The notes beneath the pieces were generated by a model. That model ran no database searches, had not been told where the DNA came from, and saw only the letters and a list, made by a program, of their open reading frames with translations. A program made the position numbers and the translations under genes. DNA of 64,000 bases from Basidiobolus meristosporus CBS 931.73 (Eukaryota; Basidiobolomycota; Basidiobolomycetes; Basidiobolales; Basidiobolaceae): NCBI GenBank assembly GCA_002104905.1, contig MCFE01000313.1, forward strand, positions 33,384-97,383. Direction: 5' to 3'. Every line of letters starts with the position of its first letter. Positions within the stretch are counted from its first letter, which is position 1. Shown in pieces: positions 21,049 through 32,099 of the stretch.

Positions 21049-21931
21049 GTTAAGTGCAGACCACAAATATACTTGTTCTCCCAATCACTTCCAGTATCTC
21101 CAAAACTCATTCTTCAGGCTATGGGCCTCAGGTAGTCACTTTCTGGAGTACTTTCCACTGCTACTACTGGAAATTTTCTTTGTAGTGAAAAGTTAGATGC
21201 ATCAAACTACTCAGTCTGCAAGGCAAAGATAAAAATACTGCTACAGGAAAGAGGCCTTTGATATATTATCATGGGAGAAGAGCTTCCTCCTAAAGGAGTA
21301 GGAGAGGGGACCCTAAGGTACAAGAAGCTATACAGAAGTGCTGTTCACTGAATCTGCCTTAAAGCTCAAGACAAATTGCTAATTCAATTCTCAAGAGCAA
21401 AAACAGCAATGAATGCCTGGAGGTCATTAGAAGACAGCTACCAGTTATGTTGAGCTGCTAGGAAAATGTATCTTAGCAGAATATTCCTTACTACAAGGAT
21501 GGCTCAGGATAAGAAATGAAAAATTTAATCAACAGAATTACCCTGCTGGTTTATGGGATGGGATATTTGGGTGTATAAACTACTGATGGAGATGTGATGG
21601 TAACCCTCCTGAATAGCCTGACAGGAAAGATTTAGGGCCTAGTATCAGCCTCAGAGTCCAAAGCTTAAGACATGACTTTAGAGTAGGTGTTGTATCCAAG
21701 AGATAAGTGTAATAAAGCTCTTGAAGAATTCAATTGAACCAAAGGGATAATTAAGTGCAGAATCTCAGAATGTGGCAAAATATCAGCACAAATATTCTGG
21801 TTGAATGCTGGTTGTGGATGTAGCTGGGCTTATCATCAGAGTGATATTTAAGTGACTCTTGATTGGTTGCCTGACAATTTACTCACCTTCCAATCCCAGA
21901 CACACTATCACCTCCTATGTTTGTGTGCATT

Positions 21932-22165
21932 GATTGGCTATTGCCTCTTTATCACACTCCCTACTTCTTGACTCAACCATTTCTCTTACTTCTCATGCGT
22001 ACAATTGATTTATTGCTGTTGACACTTCAGTTGTACCTCAATAGCCAATTGTATTGTCCTATAAATCCCTATACCCTACACTAACATTAAGCCCAACCCC
22101 ACACTCAACAAGTAACTCCATTAATATCCACCACTCAATAAGTATTTCTGCTTTAACACTCTGGT
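21932..22165. repeat. Direct repeat, left copy (3' end of the X companion ORF)
   Basis: This stretch, beginning TTGTGTGCATTGATTGGC, is repeated in the same orientation at 25547-25790 with about 80% identity. On the minus strand both encode the EWWILME(L/V)LV(E/K)CGVGL segment. It marks two different X-family fragments rather than LTRs of one element; the far right end of the window carries it in the opposite orientation. Confidence 0.6.
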
Positions 22166-24040
22166 TCCATAACTTTAGCAGGAACCCAATGGCTTTATGC
22201 CACTGTTCATTCACTGGTTCCCACACATCCTGGTCTTCATCCAGCACTGCAAGGTCTAGCACCTCATCTGCCAGTCTATGCAATAAATCTTTGCAATATT
22301 CAAGTGTGTTTTCTTGAGCACTGCTCTTGAAGAAGTGTTGCAACCTCTTGGTGTGCCTATTAATGTTCAAAAACTCCACTGAAGGCATTCTGATAGACTT
22401 TTGAGTTCTTGACATTGTAGCCTTGTCTGTCAGTGGGATCTTCACTCTGTCAACAATGCAAGGTGTGGAGGCTGTGGTTGACAAATTGCCTTTTTCTGCA
22501 AACTCATCTACCTTGCTGGAGTGTAGCTCAACTGGCTGTGCTTCCAACTCTTCTAAAAACAGCTGTTTCTTGTTGGTAATTCTTCTTGACTATGATAGGA
22601 TTCAGTCTGTTCCTGGCTTGTAGCCTTAATTGGCAAGAACTGCAGTTTTTTTGCATGCCTCCCTGTCTCAGGCTTGGGTTGACATTTTTCTCTAAATCTT
22701 TTCCTTTATCACTGCCAGGTCTTTCACCACTACTTTGTCCAAGTGCTTCTTGTAATGAACTATGTTTTCTCCGTGATATATTCTGCTCAGATACAACTGT
22801 TTTAGCCTGCCTGTTCCTTGCTGGTACTCTCCTGGCAACCTGGTGTTTCTTTTCTGCTTGTTTGAAGCTCTCATCTGTAGTTTTGACAGGCTGTTGTAAA
22901 AGCTGCCAGTTTTTATCACTGCCAGGTCCTTCACTGCTACTTTGACTGAGAGCTTCTTGAGTGGTACTATGCTTTTTCCTTGATAAATGTTGTTCTGATG
23001 CATCAATGTCTGCCTGCTTGTCCCTAATTGGCACTCTTCAAGCTACCTAACATCTCTTTAATGCTTGTCAGGAGCTTCTGGCCCTGCCTGTTACAGGCTC
23101 TTGAGGAGGCCACTAGTATTTAGCCATGGTGCCCTTGTGCTTCTGCCTTTGATAGTTTCTGCTATTCTTAAGATACTTTCTTAGCATACCAATGCTGGCC
23201 TAAAATCTGTTTACTTGTTTGAATCCAGGATAACACTCATGGAACAAGTCAAGTGTATACTGCTTGGCCTTGAGTTCCTGATGGTCCCATGGTATACTGG
23301 CCTTAAGATGATGGTGTGCTAGACTTCTGACAGCCTCTTGAATATTAGCCCACTCTTCACTATTACACTCAATGGCTTCACAGATCTTCAATGTCTTTTG
23401 ATTTTTTGACTTTAGAATAAACACCACATTGTCTCCTGCCCACAATGTAATAGGTTCTTTTATGGGCTTTATCTTTTGACACTGTTGTTGTGCTTCAAAG
23501 ACTGTACAGTGTTTCTCTACTGTTATATTAGGAAATGGCTCAATTCTTGGCTGTGACATTGAGCAGCTTGAGTTTCTTTATTGCAGCAAAGATACTGCTT
23601 TCTCTACCTGGGATATTGATTGCTCTACATGTATTATCTGCTTATCCTGTTTCTGGACTATTTCCAGATTTCTCTGGGCTATTGCATCTATCCTATCTGC
23701 CACTCCACCTATTTGCTTCATTGATGCTTTGGTATGAGCTGACAACATAATTGCTAATATGGGTGGTGGTGATGTTATGATGTCTACTTGCTGATCTTTG
23801 ACTGAGGGTACTGCATTTGCTACATTCTCATCTGCCTGAGCACAATGGTCAGCTTGTGGCTCCGCCAAGGTTCTCAATTGCCTACTTGACCAAGAGCCTG
23901 AGGGGTCCGCATTATTACCTTCAGTGGGCACTATGTTAATATGGCCTTATTTAGATGTAGCCCTGCTTGTTGCACTGAATGTCAAAGCAAGCTGTAGTCC
24001 AACCTTTCTTCTGCTGCCATCAATGGTGGGGTTTAGTTGG
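22059..24040 (-). pseudogene. Companion ORF of Tnp2-like transposon X, first copy (unrecognised protein)
   Basis: Four minus-strand open segments (23931-23578, 23559-23200, 23034-22528, 22547-22059) form one decayed ORF, divergent from the transposase at 24.2 kb. In order: a Thr/Ser-rich start, a coiled-coil-like stretch (QKQDKQIIHVEQSISQVEKA), a basic segment with IQEAVRSLAHHHLKASIPWD, and two repeats of about 41 residues. Each repeat reads roughly RxKQAxxxxSExxxSRxxHS then QEALxQSSxExPGSDK. The C-terminal block contains LNINRHTKRLQ, VWEPVNEQWHK and EWWILMELLVECGVG. The same protein, in the same divergent arrangement, is found at 52.4-53.8 plus 63.4-64.0 kb, so it is a real transposon gene. 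I do not recognise a family; a DNA-binding or accessory (TnpA-like) role is only inferred from position. Confidence 0.6.
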
Positions 24041-24197
24041 GGACCAGATGACTTTGTTTTATTTTTTGGCAGTATATACATGAAACTGAGACAAACCAAA
24101 GGGGAAATAGTGTTACATACACATGTATATGTGGTGCCATAACTTTATTATAATGCTTACTATGATGGGTCATAACTAAATCTTATATTCATGTAGG

Positions 24198-25557
24198 TAC
24201 AATGTCTCAAATACAAGACTGTCTTAAGTTCACATGAGTGTTGACCAAAAAGTGGTATAATAGCATTACATTATTGAAGGTCAAGCTGTTTGCCCCATGG
24301 ACAAGACTACTTTGACTCAATACCATAAGAGAAGAGAATAAAAACCATGTGGCTATTGTTTCAAGCCTCTCAGCCATGAAGCACACAGACAGCATAGGAA
24401 GTGTTACAAGGATCACAGCCAGTGTTTTGCCACCCAAGTCATATTTAACCATTCATTAATCACTACTGTACCAACATTATCTTGCTGGCCAGTTGATGCT
24501 TCTATATTGGCACCTGGCTGTCTTTGTCACATTGTGCAAACTCAGTCAGGTGAGTTTGTGATGCCTTTAGGCACACCTCAGCCTTCTGAATATGGCATAC
24601 AGAGTGATTGCTCTGACAAGAAGGTTCACTGATGGATTGTGAGTCTATCTCCCCTAACAACAGTACCATGTATGAGCCTGGTCAAATCCCAATATGCAAT
24701 GAGACAACACCTGTTGTAACAAATGCCAAGGATACTTTATGGAGCCAAGTGAGCCCAGTAATCCATCTACTGGTGAATGATGTAATGCTGTGGCTAGAGA
24801 AGTGGTGCATTTCCACTAATATCAGTAATGCAGGCTTTGAGGATTTATTACTAGTTCTTGCCAAAATCATTCCAGGATGTAACTTACCATGTACATGGCA
24901 CAAGTGGACAACCATCATTTGGCTGGCAACATATGATCTAGAGACTGTCCTGATTCAAGCATGTGCTAACAGTTGCATGACATTTACATCCAAAAATGCA
25001 CAATTGCAACAAGTCCAAAATGTCAGGAATCCACCACCATTGAGGGAAAACATTGTTCACACTTGGGATATATTCTGGTAATACCCCATCGGAGGAAGCT
25101 AATTCAGTGCAACAACTATTGCAAAGCTATACAGTACTGCACTCAATATCAATCAAGCGCAAGCATATCCAATATATTTGATGGCAAACATTACAAACAG
25201 CTAAGAAGCAAGGGCTACCATGAAGGTATGCAAGACCATGCCTTTGCCTTAGAACTTGATAGATTCCCATTAAAGAAGTACTTTACAAGTAAATCTTGCT
25301 CCCCACTGCTTCTCATCAATCAGAATCTGCTGCCCATCTTATAGTTTCAGAGCAATAATCTGATGGTAGTCTCACTGGTATCTAGGCCTAAGTCACTGTC
25401 CAACCTTGATAGCTATCTGTATACATTGCTGGATGAATTTTGTATACTTTCCAGCAGGATAACAGTAAATGACTGTCATGTAAAAGCTCATGTCATTATC
25501 TGCATTGGAGATACCCCAGCCAACAGCAAGATAGCTAGCCTTTCTGGGTTTGTGTGA
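24198..25557 (+). pseudogene. Tnp2/CACTA-like transposase, first X copy, broken and 3'-truncated
   Basis: Conserved blocks in order, spread over several frames: a Cys/His finger CGYCFKPLSHEAHRQHRKCY (from about 24348), a mid segment around TWHKWTTIIWLA (about 24892), ISNIFDGKHYKQLRSKGYHE and HAFALELD (about 25170-25260), LLLINQNLLPIL, MVVSLVSRPKS, NLDSYLYTLLDE and KAHVIICIGDTPANSKIASLSGF (about 25480-25550). Established knowledge: this sequence of blocks (target-domain Asp, PLILINLNLP, SLVPGPxxP, NLDSYL, GDxPA) is that of the Tnp2-type transposases of CACTA/EnSpm DNA transposons. Stops and frameshifts are frequent. After 25557 the sequence switches to the 3' end of another companion ORF, so the C-terminal half is missing. 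Confidence 0.7.
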
Positions 25558-25805
25558 ATTGATTGGCTATTGCCTCTTTTTCACACTCCTTACTTCTGGA
25601 CTCAGCCATATCTGTTACTTTTCATGTCTATGAATTGATTTATTTCCATTGAAGCTTCAGTTGTACATCAATTGCCATTTGTATTGACCTATACAAGTCC
25701 CTATACCCTACATTGACAATAAGCCCAACTCCACACTTAACAAGTACCTCCATCAAAATCCACCACTCAATAGTATTTCTGCTGTAATGCTTGGGTTCTA
25801 TGACT
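25547..25805 (-). pseudogene. 3' fragment of a second X companion ORF
   Basis: Minus-strand reading gives EWWILMEVLVKCGVGLIVNVGYRDLYRSIQMAID, matching the C-terminus of the ORF ending near 22059. It is joined directly to the truncated transposase on its left and to a transposase C-terminal fragment on its right, so this stretch is a patchwork of X copies. Confidence 0.6.
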
Positions 25806-25814
25806 TTGGAGGGA

Positions 25815-26490
25815 ACCCACCCTATGAAAATAATTTGGTCCTGCAGGTGGTTCCAATCTGGATCAGCCATCAAGATCCCATTTAGAGGCCATCATAATAA
25901 CAGCAGCTTGGAATTAGTGACTCACCTAACAATCTTACGATGGGATCATGTTGGTGTATTGCTAATTTTACAGCCAAATAGAGGGATCAAACTTGACAAT
26001 ATTTTATTGGTGCTGTGACAATATTTGATGGTATTGTTGTGGTCTTTCAGCACTCTATAACTATTTTAAGTGGATCCAGTTGGCCAGGACATTCAATTTG
26101 CTTATATGGCAAGCAATGTGATAATATTTCAATGGCCTCACAGCAAGACTCTGATGGCATTATAGCAGCAGTATGATGGCCTACTGCTGGTTCTGTATAA
26201 TGCTACCCTACAAATTTACCAAATGGTATTTCCTTTTTCTACCTCTCCTTGTGCAATTCATACATTCCACTGCAGAATTGCCCCTCTTTATTTGCTTACC
26301 CACTACTACCTTGGGTATTCCACATTTGTATTGAATCATAAAAAACTATTGCCTCCTGATTACCAACCTCTACAAATGTGCACACCTGCCGCAATTGGCA
26401 TACTTCTATCACCTCAACTTAAAGCTTTTAGTGTGATACTTGCAAAGTTGCCATATACCTTGTACTGCTGGCAACATATGTGGGTTATTA
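25815..26490 (-). pseudogene. Tnp2-like transposase C-terminal fragment (uninterrupted target paralogue)
   Basis: Homologous and collinear with 44350-44913 plus 49853-49945 in the second X copy. Conserved minus-strand reading includes GIP(K/T)VV(V/E)GKQ and MNCT, found in both copies in the same frame. It retains CATACTTCTATCACCTC at about 26400-26416 without an insertion; in the other copy the gypsy-1 element sits exactly there. It has many stops and is not functional. Confidence 0.6.
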
Positions 26491-27537
26491 CTGACTGTAC
26501 TTGGTGAGTGGGAGAGCTTGTTGGTCAAGTCAGTACCACTTGGTTCAGAGTAGCTTCCAATAGAAGGTAGCAAGGTAATAAAGACTTGTGTTTATTTTGT
26601 CCAAATCCTCCTCTTGCTTGGTTCAATTGGGTAGATATATATATATCACTTGGGGGCTTAGTGTTATGAATAGACACAAGGCAGGAGAGTAGGGCTAGGC
26701 AAGGCAGGACCAGGAAAGGACTTAGGTGTGGATCAACAAGGCAAGGCGGATTTCCAAGGCAAGGCTGTTTATTCAAGACCTGTGTTTATCGGACTGAGGA
26801 ATACTTAAGGGGGGATAGGACAATATATACTTTTTGGTTATACTGATGCCAAGAGATATTGGCTAATACTAATGGGGTTGTGAGGTGAGGCACAGCAATG
26901 TGCTGGGGATAATAATATAGAAGGCAAGGCACTGAGACAGGATGGAGAAATGGATTGGGTAACCTGATCATGTGACTAAGTCATATGACCTGGTTTTTCC
27001 ATATATGGTACTGGACTATGAAAAATATGATGGGAAGCTTCCATGGAATGTTCCATTGTGTAACAATGGTTTGGAATGGTCAGGAACTTTCTGGAAGGTG
27101 GTAGAAGGTTCCAGAAGGAATCTCTTAGAAATTGAGCTTGGAAGCTGAAACTTGGCATGGGTGTTCATGGTTGTCATATGATCATGACACTTAGATAATA
27201 GACAATGTGTTATAAAATAGGGGTGTGAACACCTTCCTGTTATGGTAAGTGTTCTAGCTAGATGAGGGCAGGGATAGGGGGGAGGGCGCGTGGGGGAATC
27301 ATAGGGAGGATACTGGTGGACTTTGGGTAGGACTCTGGAGAGAACTCTTGGGCAAAGAGTGGGTACTGCATTTAGTACTTACATATCCTGGGGGTTAAGA
27401 GGGAGCTTTGTCCTTGAAGTTCTTTTGACTAACTTGCTTCTCCAGGGTCAATTTTGTTCACGGAGCATGGGGAGTCACCATAGTACCATTGCTGGTTGTC
27501 ACTTGCAAGGGGGTTGCAGGCAATTACCTGGTACCAT
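26491..27537. other. Unassigned repeat-like sequence left of the copia D target ORF
   Basis: About 1 kb with no coding motif. A stretch from TGTTATGAATAG (26667) to TGTAACA (27064) has TG...CA ends and could be a solo LTR or the 3' LTR of the gypsy-2 element whose pol lies at 33.4-35.6 kb. The expected pyrimidine-rich complement of a polypurine tract is missing next to it and no partner LTR was found. Confidence 0.3.
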
Positions 27538-27764
27538 TCAGCGGCAGAGTGGGGTGTGGCTTTTGTTGCTTGAGGGATGTTTTCCACAGAGCCCAAATAG
27601 TTGGCAAACTATAGGGTTCTGTGTAAGTTCCTTGGGAGGGTTGGAGAACAAGAAAAGGTGCAATAGCGCGATAAAGTCTTGCTTCTTTATCTTGCAAACA
27701 TTGTTGGGGCTTGTCCTTTTAGTGTTCAATATGATGGCTGGGGACCTTTTGAAGAGGGTGTACA

Positions 27765-28113
27765 TGTTGTAAAAATTTGTATTTCCACCTGAATATTCAC
27801 CTAACTTACTCACTTAAATCATCACCTTCCAATCCTAGAGAATACTGACCAAATTCCTTGTTGGGATTTACTTAGAATATTTTCACCAAAATACCAGGTA
27901 CCCAGAACATGAAAATTCTCAAAGTTGTCCAAACAGCCCCAAACTTTGCACACATGTTCTTGGGACCTTCCTTAATCTATTCTACGTGCTTGTAATGCCA
28001 AGACCATGTAAAAGTATAAATACCACTTTTACGTTCAATAAATCATTAAGTGAAAACCACATAATCTACTTGTTCTCCAAATCACTTCCAATATCTCCAA
28101 GACTCTTACAACA
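27765..28113 (+). repeat. 5' LTR of copia-1 D
   Basis: 349 bp, TGTTGTAAAAATT...ACTCTTACAACA. TATAAATA at about 28015 within CAAAAGTATAAATACC-like context probably positions transcription start; AATAAATCATT at about 28037 could be the polyadenylation signal of the R region. Confidence 0.93.
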
Positions 28114-28125
28114 GGTTATGAGCCC
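28114..28125 (+). promoter_or_regulatory. Primer-binding site complementary to initiator tRNA-Met anticodon arm
   Basis: GGTTATGAGCCC abuts the 5' LTR directly. Its complement GGGCTCATAACC is the anticodon stem-loop (CAU in the loop) of fungal initiator tRNA-Met. Established knowledge: Drosophila copia and yeast Ty5 prime from an internal cut in this tRNA rather than from its CCA end. The same site occurs in copia-1 C and in copia-2. Confidence 0.85.
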
Positions 28126-31100
28126 CAAGCTGTCACTCTCTGCAATGTCTACTACTGCTATTACTGGAATTTTTTCCTCTGCTGAAAAGTTGGATGGCTC
28201 TAACTACCAAGTGTGCAAGGTGAAGATGAAGATGCTGCTACAAGAAAGAGGCCTTTGGGATATTGTCATGGGAGAAGAATGCCCTCCTAAAAATGTGGGA
28301 GAGGAAGCCTTAAAGTACCAGAAGAAAGAACAAACTGCCTTTAACTGCATTTGCCTTAATGTCAAGGACAAATTGCTAATTCAATGCTCAAGAGCAAAAC
28401 CAGCAAAGAATGCCTGGAAGGCATTAGAAGACACCTACCAGTCATGTTCAGCTGCCAAGAAAATGTATCTGAGAAGAAAAATTTTTACTACAAAGATGCT
28501 GCCAGGAGAAGAAATGAAAAATCTAATTAACAGAATTACCCTGCTGGTAGATGAGATGGAATCTATGGGTGTACCAACTACTGATGAGGATGTGATAGTT
28601 ACCATCCTGAATAGCCTGACAGACAAGTTCCAGGGCCTTGTATCAGCCCTAGAGTCCAGAACTGAAGATTTGACCTTAAATTACGTATATGGAAGGCTCC
28701 TGGATGAAGAATTAAGAAATCAAGTGCCAATAAGAAGGAAGAAGAAAATGCTTTAATAAGCAATGATAACCAACAAAGGAGGTACCCAAGACCCTACAAA
28801 GGCAACAGCAACCTATTTTGCAACTACTGCAAAAGGAAAGGACACACATCAGACCGGTGTTTCAAAAAGAGAGATTATCAGCAAAAGAAGCCTGAATATG
28901 GAAATGCTGCAACAACTGAAGATAGACTATTCATATCTGCACTAAATATGACCACAAACAAGGATTCTCAGTCGTGGTATATTGATTCTGGAGCTTCTCA
29001 ACACTTTACACACCAAAAAGAACTTTTTACCCAATATCAAGAAATTCCAATTAAGAAGGTTTTCATGGGTGATGATAGAACCCTTGATGCAGTGGGAGAA
29101 GGAACTATCCAAGTAAACCTTAGAAGCAGTGAAGGAAGCCACACACTGACATTTAAAGAAGTACTCTATGTACCAGAAATAGCCAAGAACCTACTCTCTG
29201 TAAGCAAGGCCACAGCAGAAGGACTCAGTTTCAGTTTTGACAATTTTGGATGCAGGATCACTGATCAAAATGGTGCCCATATTGCTTTGGGCATCAGAGA
29301 TCAGAATCTATACAAGTTGACTTATATTCCATCATATCTGGAAGCCAATATAAGTAACTTAAATGAAGAAACACCAATGCTTTCGCACAGGAGATTTGGA
29401 CACATCAATTTTGATTATTTGTATAAAATGATCAAAGATCAGCTAATTTCTGGAGTGAAAATTGTTCCCCCAGCTAATTTGGAGCACTGTGAAGCCTGCA
29501 TATATGGAAAACAAGCCAGACAACCGTTCAAGAGCTCTGGGTTAATCAAAACTAAGAAAAAATTAGACCTAATTCACTCAGATCTGTGTGGACCTATGCA
29601 AAATTTATCCTTAGGTGGGATGAAGTAATTAATCACTTTTATTGATGATCATACAAGATACACATGGGTCTACTTCATGGAGAGAAAGGAAGAAGCTCTG
29701 TCTAAGTTCAGGGAGTTTAAAGCCATGGTGGAGAGAGAAACTGGTGAAAAAATCAAGAAAATATGCTCTGACAATGGTGGAGAATATACCTCAAAACTCT
29801 TCATCCACTTCTGCAAAATTCATGGGATAAAGCAAGAGACTACTGTACCATACTCCCCACAGCAAAATGGAGTAGCAGAACGAGCTAACAGATCAATAAT
29901 TGATGTGGCAAGATCTATGATCCATGATCAAAAATTATCCTATGATTTTTGGGTGGAATCAGTTGCCACTGCTGTATATCTTAAAAATAGGAGTAATAAC
30001 AGAATACTTCGTGATTCTACTCCATTTGAAGCATGGTATGGATACAGACCAAGTGCAGAACATCTAAGAATATTTGGGTGTACAGCATATGCCAAAAAAC
30101 TGGCCGGAAATCAGTCAAAATTTGAGCCAAAAAGTGTAAAATGCATATTTTTGGGCTACTGCAATGAGAGTAAGGCATACAGACTCTACAATACCAAAGC
30201 AAAGAAGCTTATCAAGTCCAGGGATGTGTTGTTTGATGAAAATTTAAAATTTTCACAAAAAATGACATCAGATGATGACAAAAATTTGATCTCAAGTCCA
30301 CCAATTGGCAGGATTGAATCAGAGCAAAACAATGAAAATTTTTTCACTCCAGAGGACTCTGCAACTGTGGTTCAGCCAGAATCAGTGCCCAGGAATATCC
30401 CAGAAGTGATCATTCCAGTATCAAATGCCCGGAGATCAAATTGGACAAGAAATAGCCCAAGTTACTATATTAATGAGGGTACAAACTTAGCCTAAGCCTA
30501 TTCAGTCCATATTGATGAGCCCCAGACTGTAAAAGAGGCCCTAAATAGCCCTCAGACAAAGTTTTGGAGATCTGCAATGACTGAGGAATATCAGGCCCTG
30601 ATGGAAAATCAAACTTGGGACTTAGTCAAATTACCAATCAACCAAAAATCAATTGGATGCAGATGGGTCTTTAAGACAAAATACAAGGCTGATGGTACAA
30701 TTGAAAGATACAAAGCAAGACTTGTAGCCAAAGGATACTCTCAAACAAAAGGACTTGACTATACTGAGACCTTTGCACCGGTAGCCAAGTTTAATTTCAT
30801 CAGATTAATATTGGCTATTGCAGCCAAATATAAGTTTTTTATTCATCAAATGGATGTAAAAACTGCATTTTTGAATGAAGAACTTGATGAGGACGTGTAT
30901 ATGGACCAGTCTGATGGGTTTGTTGACCAAGATAACCCCCATTTGGTCTGCAAGCTTAAAAAGTCACTATATGGTCTCAAACAATCACCAAGAGCCTGGA
31001 ATTGCAAGATAGATTCTTATTTGGAATCTTTGAGTTTCAAAAGGAGTAATGCTGACTATAGTATATACTATAAGCCAGATAGAGCAAATCCAGCTCTATT

Positions 31101-32088
31101 AGCTCTATATGTGGATGATTTTATTATAGCTGCCAATAACCTAGAAACATTGGAAGAGACTAAATCCAGCCTATCTAAGGAGTTCAAGATGTCCGGTCTA
31201 GGAGAACTTAGTTACTACTTAGGGATTAAGTTCTCCATAGACAGAAGTACCCAGACTATTACCCTAAGCCAATCCAAGTATATTCAAGATATACTAAAGA
31301 TGTACAAAATGGAAGACTGTAAACTGGCAGCTACCCCAATGGAGTCAAACCTTAACTTGGTCAAAACTCAACCAAATCAAGAGAGCTTGGTGCCATCTGA
31401 AAGCCCTGACTTTCCTTATCAATCTATGGTTGGCAGTCTGATGTATATCATGCTTGGAACACGTCCAGATATCTCATATTCAGTGGGAGTTGTCAGCCAA
31501 CATAATCAGAATTATGGATCTGATCATATTGCAGCAGTTAAGCGGATTTTTAGATACCTAAAAGGAACTGCTGATATCTGCTTAAGATACACTTATAATG
31601 ATTCAGAACAGGATCATGTGGGATACTCTGATGCTGATTGGGGACAAAATTTGGAAGACAGAAGATCCACCACAGGAAACACCTTTCTTTACTGTAAAGG
31701 AGCAATTTCATGGAATTCAAGAAAGCAACCAACAGTAGCACTTTCTACTACAGAGGCAGAGTATATGGCAGCCTGTGAAGCTACAAAAGAAGCAATGTGG
31801 TTAAGGAAGCTCTTTGCAGATTTAGGCCTATGTCAAAAAACGCCTATTACTTTATTTCAAGATAATCAAGGATGTATACAATTAGGTAGAAATCCAACTT
31901 TTCATACTAGAACCAAGCACATAGATATTAGACATCATTTCATACGTGAAGCTATAGAGAATAACTTAGTTAGCTTAGTTTACTGTTCTACAGATGAAAT
32001 GATTGCAGACATATTTACCAAACCATTAGCTAGAGACAAGTTTGAATATCTTAGGTCAAAATTAGGACTAGTCAGTATGAACATTTAG
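28118..32088 (+). pseudogene. Copia-1 D gag-pol, one frameshift and two nonsense codons from intact
   Basis: One long frame in this order: gag with WKALEDTYQSCSA and TTDEDVIVTILNSL; zinc knuckle CNYCKRKGHTSDRC (about 28818); protease WYIDSGASQHFTH (about 28975); integrase with RRFGHINF...CEACIYGK, DLIHSDLCGP, SDNGGEY and PQQNGVAERANRS; RT with KTAFLNEELDEDVYMDQSDG and YVDDF (about 31110); RNase H with STTEAEYMAACEA; tail ADIFTKPLARDKFEYL. Three lesions: one missing A near 28720 (AAA versus AAAA in element C), TAA at 29626-29628 replacing a Tyr codon in GGMKYLITF, and TAA at 30493-30495. Start is ATG 28118 or 28145; 28118 lies inside the primer site. Otherwise the catalytic residues are present. 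Confidence 0.92.
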
Positions 32089-32099
32089 CTGAGTGGGAG

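Larger units (their letters stand above)
17264..21790 (+). mobile_element. Copia-1 element B (plus strand): split 5' LTR and decayed gag
   Basis: The 5' LTR is in two parts, 17264-17544 and 21049-21116, together 349 bp, the exact family length. It starts TGTTGTAAATCC and its 3' part ends CTCATTCTTCA. A degenerate primer site GGCTATGGGCCTC follows at 21117. Then 21130-21790 is recognisable gag (SNYSVCKAKIKILLQERGL, KAQDKLLIQFSRAKTAMNAW), broken by many stops. No 3' LTR is present, so the element is truncated. Element C sits inside its LTR. Confidence 0.78.

Noticed and set aside
21932-25790. Reading the two approximately 240-bp direct repeats as LTRs of one element
   Set aside because: Both copies encode the C-terminus of the X companion ORF, the internal genes are Tnp2-like, and the third copy at the right end is in the opposite orientation.
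26667-27064. Candidate LTR of gypsy-2 with TG...CA ends
   Set aside because: No partner LTR, no adjacent polypurine tract and no target duplication; kept only as a note on the unassigned region.
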